The position numbers and the translations under genes are program-made. Positions 1 to 12,043 of a stretch of DNA of 64,000 nucleotides are shown here, one piece after another. Position 1 is the first letter of the stretch. Each line of letters starts with the position of its first letter. Source of the DNA: Blattamonas nauphoetae (taxonomy: Eukaryota > Preaxostyla > Oxymonadida); the NCBI GenBank assembly GCA_033064195.1, contig JARBJD010000031.1, forward strand, positions 186,001 through 250,000, read 5' to 3'. Below the pieces are notes generated by a model. It saw only the letters and a list, made by a program, of their open reading frames with translations. It was not told the DNA's origin and did no database searches.

Positions 1-50
1 TCTTCTTTCCAAAACTCTTTCTTCGCTCGCCTGCTCTGATTCCTTCGCAG

Positions 51-760
51 GATTGGCACCTTCTCAGACTTATTCCTCGATTGCCTCGTTCGTGGGATCC
101 ACAGCACGCCTCTTCTCTCAATCGTCAATCGCGCCATCGGACATTCTTCCGTTCTTCTCCCAATCTTTCATGCTTCCTAACCCAGCCCCGTTCCACTCCT
201 CCGTCTTCCTCTTCGGATTCCATCGACCACAACCTTTTCTGGCCGAACTGATTGCATCCGTGAACATCCACGTCGTCCACAATGTCCAGGCTGACATTGA
301 GTGTGCAGTCTTCATCCCGTCTTTGGTCAAAGTGTGTGTGGAGCGAGACTGGCTCTCAGCTCACTCCGCACAGCAACTCGAACCTGCTCTCGTCAAACAC
401 CTCCGCGCACTCAGCGAGGAGGGCACAAAGCACGTGGATCCTGATTGGTACCCGTTCGTCCTCTCTCAACTTCAGTCGATCCAGGCTGGCATGTTCACCA
501 ACCAGACCTCTCACCTCTCCGACACTGAACTGCAGACACACCTCCACACACAGGCTCACCTCTTCTGCTCAAATCTGCACCATGTTGTGTCTGACTTCTC
601 TGCCATATCAGACATCCCATCAATCACGGAACAGATCTGGAAACAATGGTGGCCTCTCTGGGAGCATCTCACACAAGCGAAACGCACGAGTCTTGCCACT
701 AATATACCATCGTGTCATTTCAGCTTTGTCCAGTTTCTTCAAAACTACTCTGCTGATTGA
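51..760 (+). CDS. Unknown protein, C-terminal exon (partial)
   Basis: The frame is open from the window edge to a TGA at 758-760. A pyrimidine tract ending in cgcag at 46-50 is a good 3' splice site, so the last exon probably starts at 51, but an exon running in from outside cannot be excluded. About 236 residues are visible. The sequence looks globular and helical, with several Trp residues near the end (EQIWKQWWPLWEHL), and has no membrane span, signal or motif I recognise. The next gene on the same strand starts about 300 bases later. I cannot name a family. Confidence 0.6.
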
Positions 761-1064
761 CAGCATATGATGGATTAATACATATGAAACATTTCACGAT
801 GAATTTTGAATCGCCATTATTTTAACTCGTTCAGTCAACCCTTTCATGACATATGGATGACACGAATTCTCCCGAAACAATTTCTCCAATATTATACGCT
901 GAGAGAGGAAAAGTTCCGAAGTCAAAGAGGATAATTCTGAGAATCAAGACAAACGAACAACAAGATGATTCCCCTTTTCCATGCTTGACTTTTCGATCCC
1001 AGTTCTCATTCTCATTTACCCCACTTGACCCGAACATTTTGTCACAATTTTCACCTACTTCGAC
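761..1064. other. Intergenic, no gene seen
   Basis: AT-rich spacer between two plus-strand genes. Short frames cross it but none has homology, and their ends do not match splice signals. It presumably holds the 3' UTR of the upstream gene and the promoter of the AAA ATPase. Confidence 0.5.
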
Positions 1065-3347
1065 ATGTTGCAACTTCTGTCATTCAATCAAGGTATCAAA
1101 TCATTCTTTTCCTCATATCCAATTTAACAGCTTGAAATCATGCACGTACTCTTTGGATTAGCTTCATCCATGACTGTTGTTTCAGTGAATGAATTAATTG
1201 TTCAGGAACTTCCATCTTTCCCAACAATTTCTCTCATTGTCGAATCGATCTCTCCCAATCCATCATCCAATCGCCTTCACCTCTCTACATCCTTTTTGAT
1301 TACTCCTCTTGAAAAGGTGTCGGTAACTCCTTCCTCATCCATGGTAAAAAGCCAAGCATCTCTCTCTGCGCCGACGACAAAATCGAAAGGATTTTCTTTC
1401 ACTTCCATGTTTGAAGAGAAGCCGAATCCAAAATCCACACAAAAAGCCAAAAGTAAAACGAAAAAAGAACCGAATAATCTCCAATCTCCTGAAATATCCG
1501 AGCCCAGCGTTCCCTTCTTCAGGCCACAAACTCCTCTCATTCCAAATTGCCAGATAAATCCTGTTTCGGCCAAAGAGTTGTCGGACTATATCTCTCTTGC
1601 CCTCTTTTCCCGAACTGAATTGAAAAGAATGAACATTAAGCTCTTAAAGGGAGTGCTCCTCTCCGGTCCAGAAGGAATCGGAAAAACCCATCTTGTCCGT
1701 GCTGCAGCAAAGCACTTCCACCTCAACCTGATTGAAATCGACCCCAATGAAATTGGCCTCACAGATGCCGACCAAACGGATGAAATCTGCCTCTCCAGAC
1801 TCCATTCACTCCTGAAGCCAGCGTCAACCTCAAACAAGACCCCAACACCAACCCTCCTCTTCTTCAGAAGCATCGACAGTTTCTGTCCATCCCCCAACCA
1901 ATCGTCTTTTTCGGTTTATTCTTCCACAGCCGTCCACATCAATCCAGTCACACAGAAAGCATCGCAGACCATCCTCGCCTTCCTCGACGGCGTCCAACGC
2001 GACACTGCCCCTTCCAGCGAAACCTCACTCGCCATCAACACATCAACGATCTGCATCGCAACCACAACAAATGCGCAGCGATTGAACCCAGCCATGCGAC
2101 GGATGGGCAGGCTCGACAAGGAGATCGCCATCCCCCCGCCGAACGTGCAGGCTCGCCGCTGTTTTCTCGAATCGATCATTCCCCAGACCCTCCTCCACTC
2201 GTCGCTCACTCACTCCGCAATGGCTCAGTCGACAGCTGGCTATTCGGCAGCCGACCTCATCAAAGTGAAGGACGAGATGACCATCGTCGCGTTGGGAGCA
2301 GAGGGCGAAGACGTGACGGACCAACCTTTGTACAAACTCGAGCATTTCTCAGCTGCAACTTCTGCTGTCGCTCCGTCTCTTTCGGCGGGGCTTGGACTGA
2401 TTGCAGAAGTTCCGACTACAACTTGGGAAGACATTGGAGGAATCAGCGCTGTTCAAGAGGTATCCTTCTGCCATTTGTATCTCACCACTCCAGACACTCG
2501 AGCATTCTGTGATCCAACCTCTTCTCGCTTCCACCTTCTCCTCCTTCTCAGCGTCCGCCTCTCCCCTCGCCGCCTGCATCCCTCCCCCAAAGGGCCTCCT
2601 CTTCTTCGGCCCGCCAGGAACAGCTAAAACGACAACAGTCAAAGCCATCGCCAACCAGCTGCAGTGTCCCTTCTTCAGCTTCTCGTGTGCGTCGGTCTAC
2701 TCGTCGTACGTCGGAGAGGCAGAGCAGATTGTCCGGCAGGGCTTCGAACGAGCGCGGAAGGCGTCTCCTTCGATCCTCTTCCTCGACGAGCTCGACGCGT
2801 TGGTGGGGAAGAGAGGAGCAGATTACGACGGGAATGGCGTGAAGGATCGGATCTTGACAACACTCCTCAACGAGATGGACGGGATTGACACAGTCTCTGG
2901 CGTCCTCGTCATGGTGTGCTTGCATCGTCATCATCCTTTCTCTCTCCTCAGGCAGCAACAAACAGACTGGACATGCTCGATCCTGCCCTTCTTCGGCCAG
3001 GCCGTTTCGACTACAAAATCAAAATCGGCCTCCCGACCGAACCAGAACGAGCAGACATCCTGCGCGTGTACTTCCGGAAAATGAACATCTGCCCGAACGA
3101 TGACTTGATGTCCACTGCTCCCTCCATCTCTCTCCTCGCCAAAGCAGTGTGCCTCTCCTTCTCTCATCCCTCTCAGACGGACCATTTCTCTGGTGCTGAC
3201 ATTGAAGTGCTGTGCATTGAGGCTGGTCTTGTTGCAATGCGGCAGAACGTCGACAACCCGACTGTTGTTTGATTCTTTCCTTCTCATCACCCGCAGACAA
3301 GAGAATGCTTCGACATCGCTCTCAGAATGAAGCGAAAGGGAGATTGA
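1065..3347 (+). CDS. Tandem AAA ATPase, AFG2/SPATA5-like
   Basis: Two AAA modules are visible. The first is degenerate: Walker A reads GPEGIGKT, the Walker B region is LLFFRSIDS without the usual acidic pair, and [14 protein letters not shown] follows. The second is canonical: [45 protein letters not shown], and a SGAD sensor-2 helix. The DELDAL Walker B resembles AFG2/SPATA5 more than CDC48 (DELDSI). In yeast AFG2 releases shuttling factors from pre-60S ribosomes; that role here is inference. Introns are 1093-1185, 2460-2493, 2914-2951, 3147-3176 and 3264-3296. The 30-base and 33-base introns keep frame, but the 33-base one contains a stop if retained. The product is about 684 aa. The start at 1065 is the least certain point (in-frame alternative at 1140); no CDC48-type N domain is evident. 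Confidence 0.85.
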
Positions 3348-3420
3348 TTCAGCGGTTTCTCTTCCATTTCACGCATTGAACTCATCTTCAAGGAAATGTG
3401 AAATGAGGGAGAAGAACTCT

Positions 3421-4945
3421 TCATAACTCAATCTCTTCATCGTTCTTCGAGACCTCGAGAGGTGCAGGGGCAGGCATCGCATCAGCTGCAGACGATGCTG
3501 CGTGCGGTGCGAAGGGTGTCTTTGGGTTCCGTTGCGCAAGTTGGAAGAAATCATCAAAAGTCGCTGGGAACGGAACAAGGCCCAACTTGGTCAGAAGTGC
3601 TGTTGTCTGCGGGGACGACTCGAATGTGGAGAACGGAAGGTTCTTCGAGAACTGCGCATACGCCCCGTCGGAGCGGCCTGTCGTGGGGAGAGGAGGGAGT
3701 GTTCTTGGCCTGCCCTGCTCTGTCCACCTTTCTTTCATGTCGAGATCCAACCCGCGGTGAGCCTCTCTCTCAAAATTGAAAGGAACAGCGAGGTTCGGGA
3801 CGTTTGTTTGGACCCACGCCACCTCCTCCTTCATCCTGTCCTCTGTTGTCCTCCCTGTCGTCCTCTCGAGGAAGGAGAGGAGCGGGTACCACATGCTGCC
3901 CACAGTGAACTGCCCCTCGCTGCGCAACGAGAGAGTGACGTGAGGGTGCACAATGCGGATCAGGCTCAGCCACTCCGGGTCGTACTCCAACCCTGCCCCC
4001 GGACGAGGGAGTGCTGACCTCGGGAAAGTGATGAGCTGGATGGATTGGCGCTGCTTTCCCTTTGCCTTCTCAAATGGCTCGGTCATCTTGTCCAACGCGA
4101 GGAACGTGGTGGCTGATCGGGAGTCTGGGAAGAGTGATGTGGTGTGTGGGATGGAGGCCTGGAATTTATAATGCATGTGTGATGCAAAACAATACGAAGG
4201 TCGGAAGTGTTGGATGAGTTCGGCTGTGAGTGGAGATCCAAGCTTGTTTTGGTTCACATCTTCTCGAAATGCCGGCCTGTGTTTCAGAAGAGTGTTAGTA
4301 TCTCCATTCCGCGCTGCATCGACAGACCAATCATGAACCATCAAAATATGGGCAGTTGGAGAGAGTGCCTTGATCATCTCGCCGGTGAAGGAGCGACAGT
4401 GGAATGCGCTTGCCTTTCGGCCTACAGAGATGTAGGGAGGAACTGGGACTTCTCCTGAAAAGGTGATGATCAAAATAAAAGAGGAGAAAACGTTGATTGA
4501 AGGAGGAGAAGTTGTATATCCCAGAAAGACCGACAATTCGAAAGCCTTCGTAATAAAACGAGCCGGCAGCCCCAAGGTAGAAGATATTGGGGGCAATCCA
4601 TCCCGAATAGTAGAGAGACCACATGTGACTGCTTGCTTCGTGGTTTCCACCAACAACAAGAGTGAGATAAGGAGCAACTTTCTTTCCAACATAAAACTCC
4701 CAGAACTCTCCTAAAAGGAGATATTTCTCGGGCGCCTTGAGAGACTCTAAGTCTTGTACATCTCTTACTGCCTCAAAATCACCCGTACACAGAACAATAT
4801 CAGGCTTAATCCCGTTGGTATGTTCTGATTGTTGAAGTTGTTCGTACACATCAGAAATATGCCCATGCACACAGCCTGTTACTGCAATCACAAATTGTTC
4901 TTCATTGGAAGGTTCAGGCTGTTGAGAGACGTTTGTATCAGTCAT
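3421..4945 (-). CDS. DBR1: RNA lariat debranching enzyme
   Basis: DBR1 is a metallophosphoesterase that cuts the 2'-5' branch of intron lariats in the nucleus. The active-site motifs are present in order: GCVHGHISDVY (the Cys-x-His pair, as in Entamoeba Dbr1), CTGDFEAVR, GGNHEASSHMW, LSGIYN, HDWS and SHMHYKF. The DBR1-specific lariat-recognition stretch (VAPYLTLVVGGNHEASS through GWIAPNIFYLG) is intact. One 37-base intron (4455-4491) joins SSFNQ to EVPVPPY. The product is about 495 aa, normal for the family. It converges with the AAA ATPase gene (73 bases between stops) and diverges from PFOR. Every residue expected for catalysis appears present, which fits an organism with many introns. Confidence 0.95.
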
Positions 4946-5171
4946 GCTGATTTCAAAGAAAAATGGAAATTTGTAATGAGTCCGATCGATTCAGGTCCAT
5001 TTTGACAGGTTGTGGTCTTCCGGAAATACCAACTTCATCTCTCTTCTGGTTTTCTTACGATAGACCCATATAAATCCCTATTTTTCACCTTATCGAGATG
5101 ACATCGCCCATTGCTCCTTGAACTGGCCGAAGGGGACTTCTTTGATCAACTCGATATTGAACATTACCAAA

Positions 5172-8100
5172 ATGGAGCAAGAGAAAATTGAATGCTTCGA
5201 TGGTTTGTTGATTCATCAGTTCCGTTTTTCCGGCGATGCCTATTATCTTTCTAAGTCTTCTGGTCATTTAGCCAGAGAGATTGGGCGTCCCAAAAATGTC
5301 TCATTCAACGACGATTCTTTCCACTCTTTTTTTCTTTCTCTTGAGAACATCCTCATCGTTATCATTCTGCATTCATCATAATTCTTTTTTCATCTCGGAT
5401 TATCTTCTTTCTCAGGAAATTCGTGCGCAGCTCATGTCGCATACGCCCTGAGCGATAACTCTGTGATTTTCCCAATCACACCATCCTCAGTGATGGGAGA
5501 GCTCATCGATGAATGGGCTGCTGCCGGTCGTAAGAACATCTTTGACCAGGTTGTCAGTGTTACTGAAATGCAATCTGAAGCCGGAGCCGCTGGTGCTGTC
5601 CACGGTTCATTGGCTGCCGGTGCTCTCACCTCAACATACACTGCCTCCCAGGGTCTTCTGCTCATGGTTCCCAACATGTACAAGATCGCTGGTGAGAAAC
5701 TTCCAGCTGTTTTCCACGTGACCGCTCGTGCCGTCGCTGGACAGGCTCTCTCCATCTTCGGAGATCACTCCGATGTCATGGCCACCCGTCAAACTGGATT
5801 TGCCCTTCTCAACTCCGCAACAGTCCAAGAAGTCATGGATCTTGCTCTTGTTTCACATCTTGCTGCAATCAAGGTCGGAATGCCATTCGTCCACTTCTTT
5901 GATGGATTCCGCACATCTCACGAAGTCCAGAAAGTCAAGTCAATCCCATACTCCGTCATGAAGACCATGGTTGACTACGACGCCATCAAGAAATTCCACG
6001 CTGGCTGCCTCAACCCAGAGCACCCACAAATGAGAGGAACATCTCAATCACCCGATATCTTCTTCGCCCTCGTTGAATCAAGCAACAAGGTCTACCAAGC
6101 CATCCCCGATGCCGTCCAAGCTGCCATGGATCAAGTCGCCGCTTACACAAAGCGCCCAATCCATCTCTTCGACTATGTTGGACACCCAGAAGCCACTCAC
6201 GTTATTGTCTGCATGGGTGCCGCCGCTGCCACATGCGAAGATGTCGCCAACCACTTGAACGCTCAAGGATCAAAGGTCGGTGTTCTCAAGGTCAGACTCT
6301 ACCGCCCATGGGATGCTAAGGCTTTCCTTGCCACTCTCCCCAAGACCGCCACTCACATTTGCGTTCTCGATAGAACCAAGGAACCAGGTAGCTTCGGTGA
6401 ACCCCTCTACCTCGATGTTGCCGCTACAATCCAAGAAACCGGAGAAAGCCGTGTCATCATCGGTGGCCGCTTCGGTCTTGGCTCCAAGGATCTCACTGGT
6501 GCTATGGCTAAGGCTGTGTTCGACAACCTCGCTTCGGCTCAACCAAAACGTCACTTCACCGTCGGAATCAACGATGACATCACATTCACCAGCCTCCCAC
6601 TCGCTGGCCCACTCGACTCCGTTCCAAAGGGAACAGTTCAGTGCCTCATCTGGGGTCTTGGATCTGATGGAACTGTCGGTGCCAACAAAGAAGCCATCAA
6701 GCTCATCGGAAGCCACACTGAACAATACTGCCAGGGTTACTTCGAGTATGATGCCAAGAAATCTGGTGGTCTGACTCGTTCTCACCTCCGTTTCGGCACC
6801 AAGCCCATCAACGCCACATACCTCGTCGATCACGCCGATTACGTTGCTTGCCACCATCCCGGCTATGTTGGACACTACCACCTCCTCCGCGATGCTCGTG
6901 AGGGATCTGTCTTCGTCCTCAACTCACCATGGAACACTATTGAATTGATGGAACAAAACCTCACCGGTGACGTCAAGAGAGATCTTGCCAACAAGAAGAT
7001 CAAGTTGTACAACGTTGACGCCTGGAAGATTGCTGCTGAGGCCAAGGTCGGCAAATTCATCAACATGATCATGCAAACTGCCTTCTTCAAGCTCTCTGGT
7101 GTCCTTCCATTCGAGGAAGCCATCAAGCTCCTCAAGGACTCTGTTGTCAAGATGTACAGCAGAAAGGGAGACGAGATCGTTCAGAAGAACATCAACGCCA
7201 TTGACCTCTCCCTCAACGCTGTTACTGAAATTCCAGTTCCAGCTGAATGGGCCAACGCCGCTCCACCAAAGGGCTTCACAATCGAAGGTGCTCCACAATT
7301 CGTCAACGAGGTGATGCTCCCATGCTCTCACTACGAAGGTGCCGAGCTCCCCATCTCAACTCTCCTCAGAAACTGCGAAGGAGGTATCATGCCAACTGGA
7401 ACAGCTGCTTTCGAAAAGAGAGGTCTTGCTGTCACAGTTCCAAAGTGGAATGCTGAGAAGTGCGTCCAATGCACACTCTGCTCGGTTGTCTGCCCACATG
7501 CAGTCATCCGTCCATTCCTCGTCACTCCAGAGGAACAGAAGGCTGCCCCACAAGAATCCTTCGTCTGCGTCCCAGCCAAGGGCAAGGAATTCGAAGGACT
7601 CCACTACAGAATGCAAGTCTCACCACTTGATTGCACAGGCTGCGGTGTTTGCGCTCAGACCTGCCCAGTCAAGGCTCTTGACATGACTCCACTTGAGGAA
7701 GAGAGATACAACCACAAGAACTGGGAATATGCCATCACTCTCCCAATCCGTGACGACAAGATCGAAACCACCGTTGAGAAACCAAACCTCAAGGCTTCTC
7801 AATTCAAACAACCACTCTTGGAATTCAGTGGTGCTTGCGGAGGCTGTGGAGAAACTCCATACATCAAGCTCATTACTCAACTGTTCGGTGATCGCATGAT
7901 CGTCGCCAACGCAACTGGATGCTCATCCATCTGGGGAGGCTCAGCTCCATGGTGCCCATACACCGTCAACAAGGACGGACATGGTCCAGCTTGGGGTAAC
8001 TCCCTCTTCGAGGACAATGCCGAATACGGTTACGGTATGTTCCTCGCTACCACTCAGCGCAGAAAGAGAGTTCTTGACATCGCCAACAAGGTTGTCCAGG

Positions 8101-8927
8101 AAGCCTCAACACCACAAGATGTTAAGGATGCAACTCAGGAGTGGATCATCAACGCTGACAATGCTCAGAAGTCCAAGATGACCGGAAACGCTCTCAAGAA
8201 GGTTCTTGCTGCCCATCAGGAGGAAAAGGGTCTGCTTGGGGAACTGTGGGATGCTCGCGATCTCTTCACCAAAAAATCTCAATGGATCTTTGGTGGTGAT
8301 GGCTGGGCTTATGATATTGGCTATGGTGGCCTCGACCACGTTCTCGCATGCAACGACGATGTCAACATCTTCGTCCTCGATACTGAGGTGTACTCCAACA
8401 CTGGTGGACAACGCTCAAAGGCTACTCCTCGTGGAGCCCAAGCCAAATTCGCTGCATCTGGAAAGAAGACATCCAAGAAGAACCTTGGTCTCCTTGCCAT
8501 GACCTACGGATACATCTACGTCGCTCAGGTTGCTATTGGTGCCAACCAAATGCAGTGCCTCCGCGCCATCCAGGAAGCCGAAGCATTCCCAGGTCCATCT
8601 CTCATTGTCGCCTACGCTCCATGTCTCAACCACGGAATCAAGGGAGGTCTTGTCAACATGGTCGAGGAGGAGAAACAAGCTGTCAAATTCGGCTACTGGC
8701 ATCTCTTCCGTTACAACCCACTTCTGGCAAAGGATGGCAAGAACCCATTCTCGCTTGACTCACCAAAACCATCTGGTGATCTCAAGGACTTCCTGTACAG
8801 AGAAGTTCGTTATGATGCTCTCACAAGACAATTCCAGGATGAAGCCGAGCGCCTCCACACTCTTCTTGCTCAGGACAAACAAAAGGATTATGAACGTTAT
8901 GAAGGATTTGCCAAGAATGGCTTCTAA
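5172..8927 (+). CDS. PFOR: Pyruvate:ferredoxin oxidoreductase
   Basis: PFOR oxidises pyruvate to acetyl-CoA, CO2 and reduced ferredoxin; it is typical of anaerobic eukaryotes and replaces pyruvate dehydrogenase. The chain is full length (about 1180 aa). In order: the N-terminal pyrimidine-binding domain (NSCAAHVAYALSDNSVIFPI, VSVTEMQSEAGAAGAVHG), the gamma domain, two 4Fe-4S clusters (CVQCTLCSVVCPHAV and CTGCGVCAQTCPVKA), the proximal-cluster and TPP motifs (GACGGCGETPYIKL, NATGCSSIWGG) and the Mg-TPP loop GGDGWAYDIGYGGLDH. A 213-base intron (5203-5415) follows the first 31 coding bases (MEQEKIECFDG), and the rest is one exon. No targeting peptide is visible and the start reads directly into the domain, so it is probably cytosolic. 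No reductase fusion is present. Confidence 0.97.
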
Positions 8928-9066
8928 TTTATCTACATCTAGTTGAACTTCTGATTTTGTAACATCTCCCTGCATTCGGTTCTTGATCTGTTTTGTCCTT
9001 TACCAATTGAATCGGAAATTGTGTATAGTTGACGATCATCCATCTTCGGACTGTCCCATAGTCGCG

Positions 9067-10099
9067 ATGTCGAAACAAGGTTCATCAAATTTCTCGGTTT
9101 CTGAAGAATCTCTGTATTTCTTTTCTTAGGATGGATTACCAAGGAGGGAGGGCAGCTATTTAAGAATTGGAAGAAGAGATATGCTGTACTCGATCAATCA
9201 CAAGGAACATTGACGTATTTTGAGACAGACAAACCGAATCAGAAGGCTTTAGGAGTCGTATCTATTCGTGGATCAACAATTAAATCATATGATACCAAAA
9301 CTAAAGGAAAAGATAATCTCTTTATGATCAGTTCAGCAGGGAGAGACTTCTATGCATTTGCAGAGACCAAAGAAGAACAAGAGAGCTGGGTCAAATCACT
9401 TCAAGATGCGTTTGAACTTTCCTACTCATTCTTTTTCGCCACATACAATTCTCGTCAATTTCAGCTCAAAAACCGACACTCAATCGTTTGTCCTCTTTTC
9501 CTCCTTATTGTTCTCAGGATTTCAGATCAACCTCAAACCGAAGGGTTTTTATTTTGTATTGATTATTCTTTCTCAGGAACGACGGATCACCGACCTCACT
9601 GTATGCTGGCTGGCTCACCAAGGAAGCAGGTTCTGCCAAGAATTGGAGGAAGCGATGGTTCGTCCTCACACCATCTGACCTTTCTTACTTCAAAAACAAG
9701 AAAGTTTCTTTATTTTTTATCGATAATCATGCTCCCAAGGCTGACGATCCACAGGGATCAATCCCCCTCGCTTCAAGTCGCTGCTTCACTGTGCAACCAC
9801 CATCTGGAGACCACCCATATCTCTTTTTCATCGAGACATCTGACGGGAACCGTATTTTTCGAGTGGAAGCCCGTAATGAACGCGAGATGAAAGGATGGAT
9901 TGAAGAAGTTAATAAAGCCATTGTAAAGGCTACATCGACACAGTCAAGTGCCCCTGCCGGATCTACACCTGCGAAGCAACCCGTTTCAGCCACTGCATCA
10001 AGTGATGATGATGAGGACGACAACGATGATGACGAAGGATGTGACGAGTCGTCCACGGGAAATGAGGAACCTGATTCCAGCTCAACTGAGGATGACTAG
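9067..10099 (+). CDS. Protein with two PH domains
   Basis: Two pleckstrin-homology domains in tandem, each opening with the classic GW(I/L)TKE...KNW(K/R)KR(Y/W) strand pair and closing with the invariant Trp helix (EQESWVKSLQDA; EMKGWIEEVNKA). PH domains bind phosphoinositides or proteins at membranes. The ATG at 9067 gives MSKQG, spliced across 9080-9129 to WITKEGG. Further introns are 9410-9464 and 9486-9576, leaving a 21-base exon (9465-9485). A 36-base stretch after FKNKK (about 9695-9730) is open in frame but could also be spliced out. The C-terminus is an acidic Asp/Glu/Ser tail of about 40 residues. The product is about 278 aa and ends in TAG. Ligand and partner are unknown. Confidence 0.9.
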
Positions 10100-10360
10100 G
10101 GTTCATTTTCTCGTTTTACCCAACACATCATGCCCATTACTCTTTGTTCTGTCATCACCGTGTTTCTTCCGCACTTCTTCTTGAAGTCTGTTTCCTCTTT
10201 ACATCACCACATAACACAATCATTTTTTAACTTCACCGTGTTCATACAATAGTTACTTTCAAGAACATAATTCTAAATCCACTGATATTTGGGGATTCTC
10301 AGAGTCAGATTCGATCGGACCATAGTTGAACTTTCCTGACTCCACCATCAACAATCAGCC

Positions 10361-10811
10361 ATGGCACCACAAAAGTTGACTAAGAAGCAAATGCGTCACG
10401 TGCGCCCAAACGCTCGCCACGTATGAAATTATACTTTTGTCCATCTGTCACTCTTTTCTGGGACTCTTTTTTTTCTCAAATCACAATCATTTTTTCTCGT
10501 GAATCATACATTCTCATAGTTTATGAACCACCGCACCAAGCTCGTTAAGCAAGTTATTGCCGAGATCTCCGGAAGCGCCCCCTATGAGAAGAGAATTATC
10601 GAGCTTCTCAGAGTTGGAAAGGAAAAGCGTGCTCTCAAATTCGCCAAAGCTAGAGTTTGCATTTGTTTTCTATTCTAATACATTATACTCTAACATTGAT
10701 TTGTCTGCTTTTCTTCTATTGATTTAGCTCGGCACTCACAAAAGAGCCCTCAAGAAGCGTTCAATGATGGAGCACATCCTCCAGAAGGAAGCATCCAAGC
10801 ACCACCATTAA
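10361..10811 (+). CDS. RPL36: 60S ribosomal protein eL36
   Basis: Small basic ribosomal protein of 92 aa. The diagnostic core SAPYEKRIIELLRVGKEKRA followed by LKFAKARLGTHKRALKKR matches eL36. Three exons: 10361-10420, 10520-10654 and 10728-10811, with introns of 99 and 73 bases. The first exon encodes MAPQKLTKKQMRHVRPNARH. The 3' end is only 75 bases from the transposon copy at 10887. Confidence 0.96.
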
Positions 10812-10886
10812 ATTCTTTTCCATCTCAATTCATAATGGAATAGGAAAGATGTCCGAAGATATTTTCACCCAATAATGTTCTTTCTA

Positions 10887-12006
10887 CAGCGGAAAATGTT
10901 AAACCACAAGGACGAGATGAGATGGTACTGAAGTTCAAACATGGTTTATTCTCTTCTTTGGGGAGTATGCTTGTGTTCTTTTGGACGCCCACAACCAAAA
11001 CAGCTTTATTGGTCCGTTGGAGAGTGAAAAGTTCCATTGAGGGATTGATCGGATCTCAATTATTAAGGTACATTTCAATTGCCCAATTGGAGTTTCATAA
11101 ACACATTCGGAGACAAAACAGAGAAAAGTGGAATCATTATTGAAATTGAAAGATAAACGGAGAAAAGAGGGAAAAGGGACATGGGAGAATCCACAGCGGC
11201 CTGGCTCTTTCGAATTGATTGAAAATAAGAAACCGACAAATGTGAATTGGTATCTTAATCACATATCTCGTCAAGTTTTTCTTCTTCCTTCAAGTTTAAG
11301 AGTGAGAGATTGTTGCATTCATGCTCGAGTTGTTCATCTTGCATTAACAATGGAGTTTCAGCATTTTCCGACTGAGACATCTCAGAAAAGGTCTGATTTG
11401 GTCAGAAAGAACAATGGATCAAAGGTATGAGATATACATTGTTTTCAGAGGCTCACAGAAATCACTTCCATTTCGCAGGCGGCAATCCTCCAAATTATTG
11501 TATCCGACCGAACTTCTGCATTCAACAGAATATGTCTTGATATTTGTCTACGAATACACAATTTCAGCGAAAGTGGACGCGATGTGAGAAAGCAATGCAA
11601 GAGAACGGCGAGATATCATCATACAGTCTGAAATAGTTGAGTAAAATGGAGGACACACAGTGTATTTGTGGATATTTGCACGGTTTCATCGAAGTGCAAT
11701 TTGACATATGGTATCGGAAAGAGTCGTTTTCACTGAAGATTGACTGCAAAACTTGTATTTTGGGAGAGTATTGCCAAAAATGGAGGAAGATTTAGAAGCT
11801 GTACAATAGAAAGCTGAACAAAAATTCAATATACACCGTTGATGTGCAGAAAAGTTTCATCTGTCGAATCATGTTGAAATACTTTATAGATGGAATCAGA
11901 AACGCGTTTTGAAGTACAAAAGGACAAATAATGCATGTGGTGATTATGACAGTCGGATGGTCTCGATGGTTGGAGAAAGAGTTGACGATCATCCCATGTT
12001 GTTTGT
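10887..12006 (+). mobile_element. Truncated copy A of a TA-flanked DNA transposon
   Basis: This stretch matches the reverse complement of 32885-34012 along most of its length, with many substitutions and small indels. The outer end at 10887 carries the same terminal sequence (CAGCGGAAAATGT...) directly after TA, as in copy B. The other end is missing: similarity stops near 12006, where copy B continues for roughly 130 more bases to its second terminal repeat. No transposase motif is readable. The short frames at 10922-11143 and 11128-11430 resemble frames in copy B but are not a known protein. It lies 38 bases upstream of the next start codon. Confidence 0.75.
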
Positions 12007-12043
12007 GCGAGTAGTTCATACAACCTGAAAACATTCATGTCTG

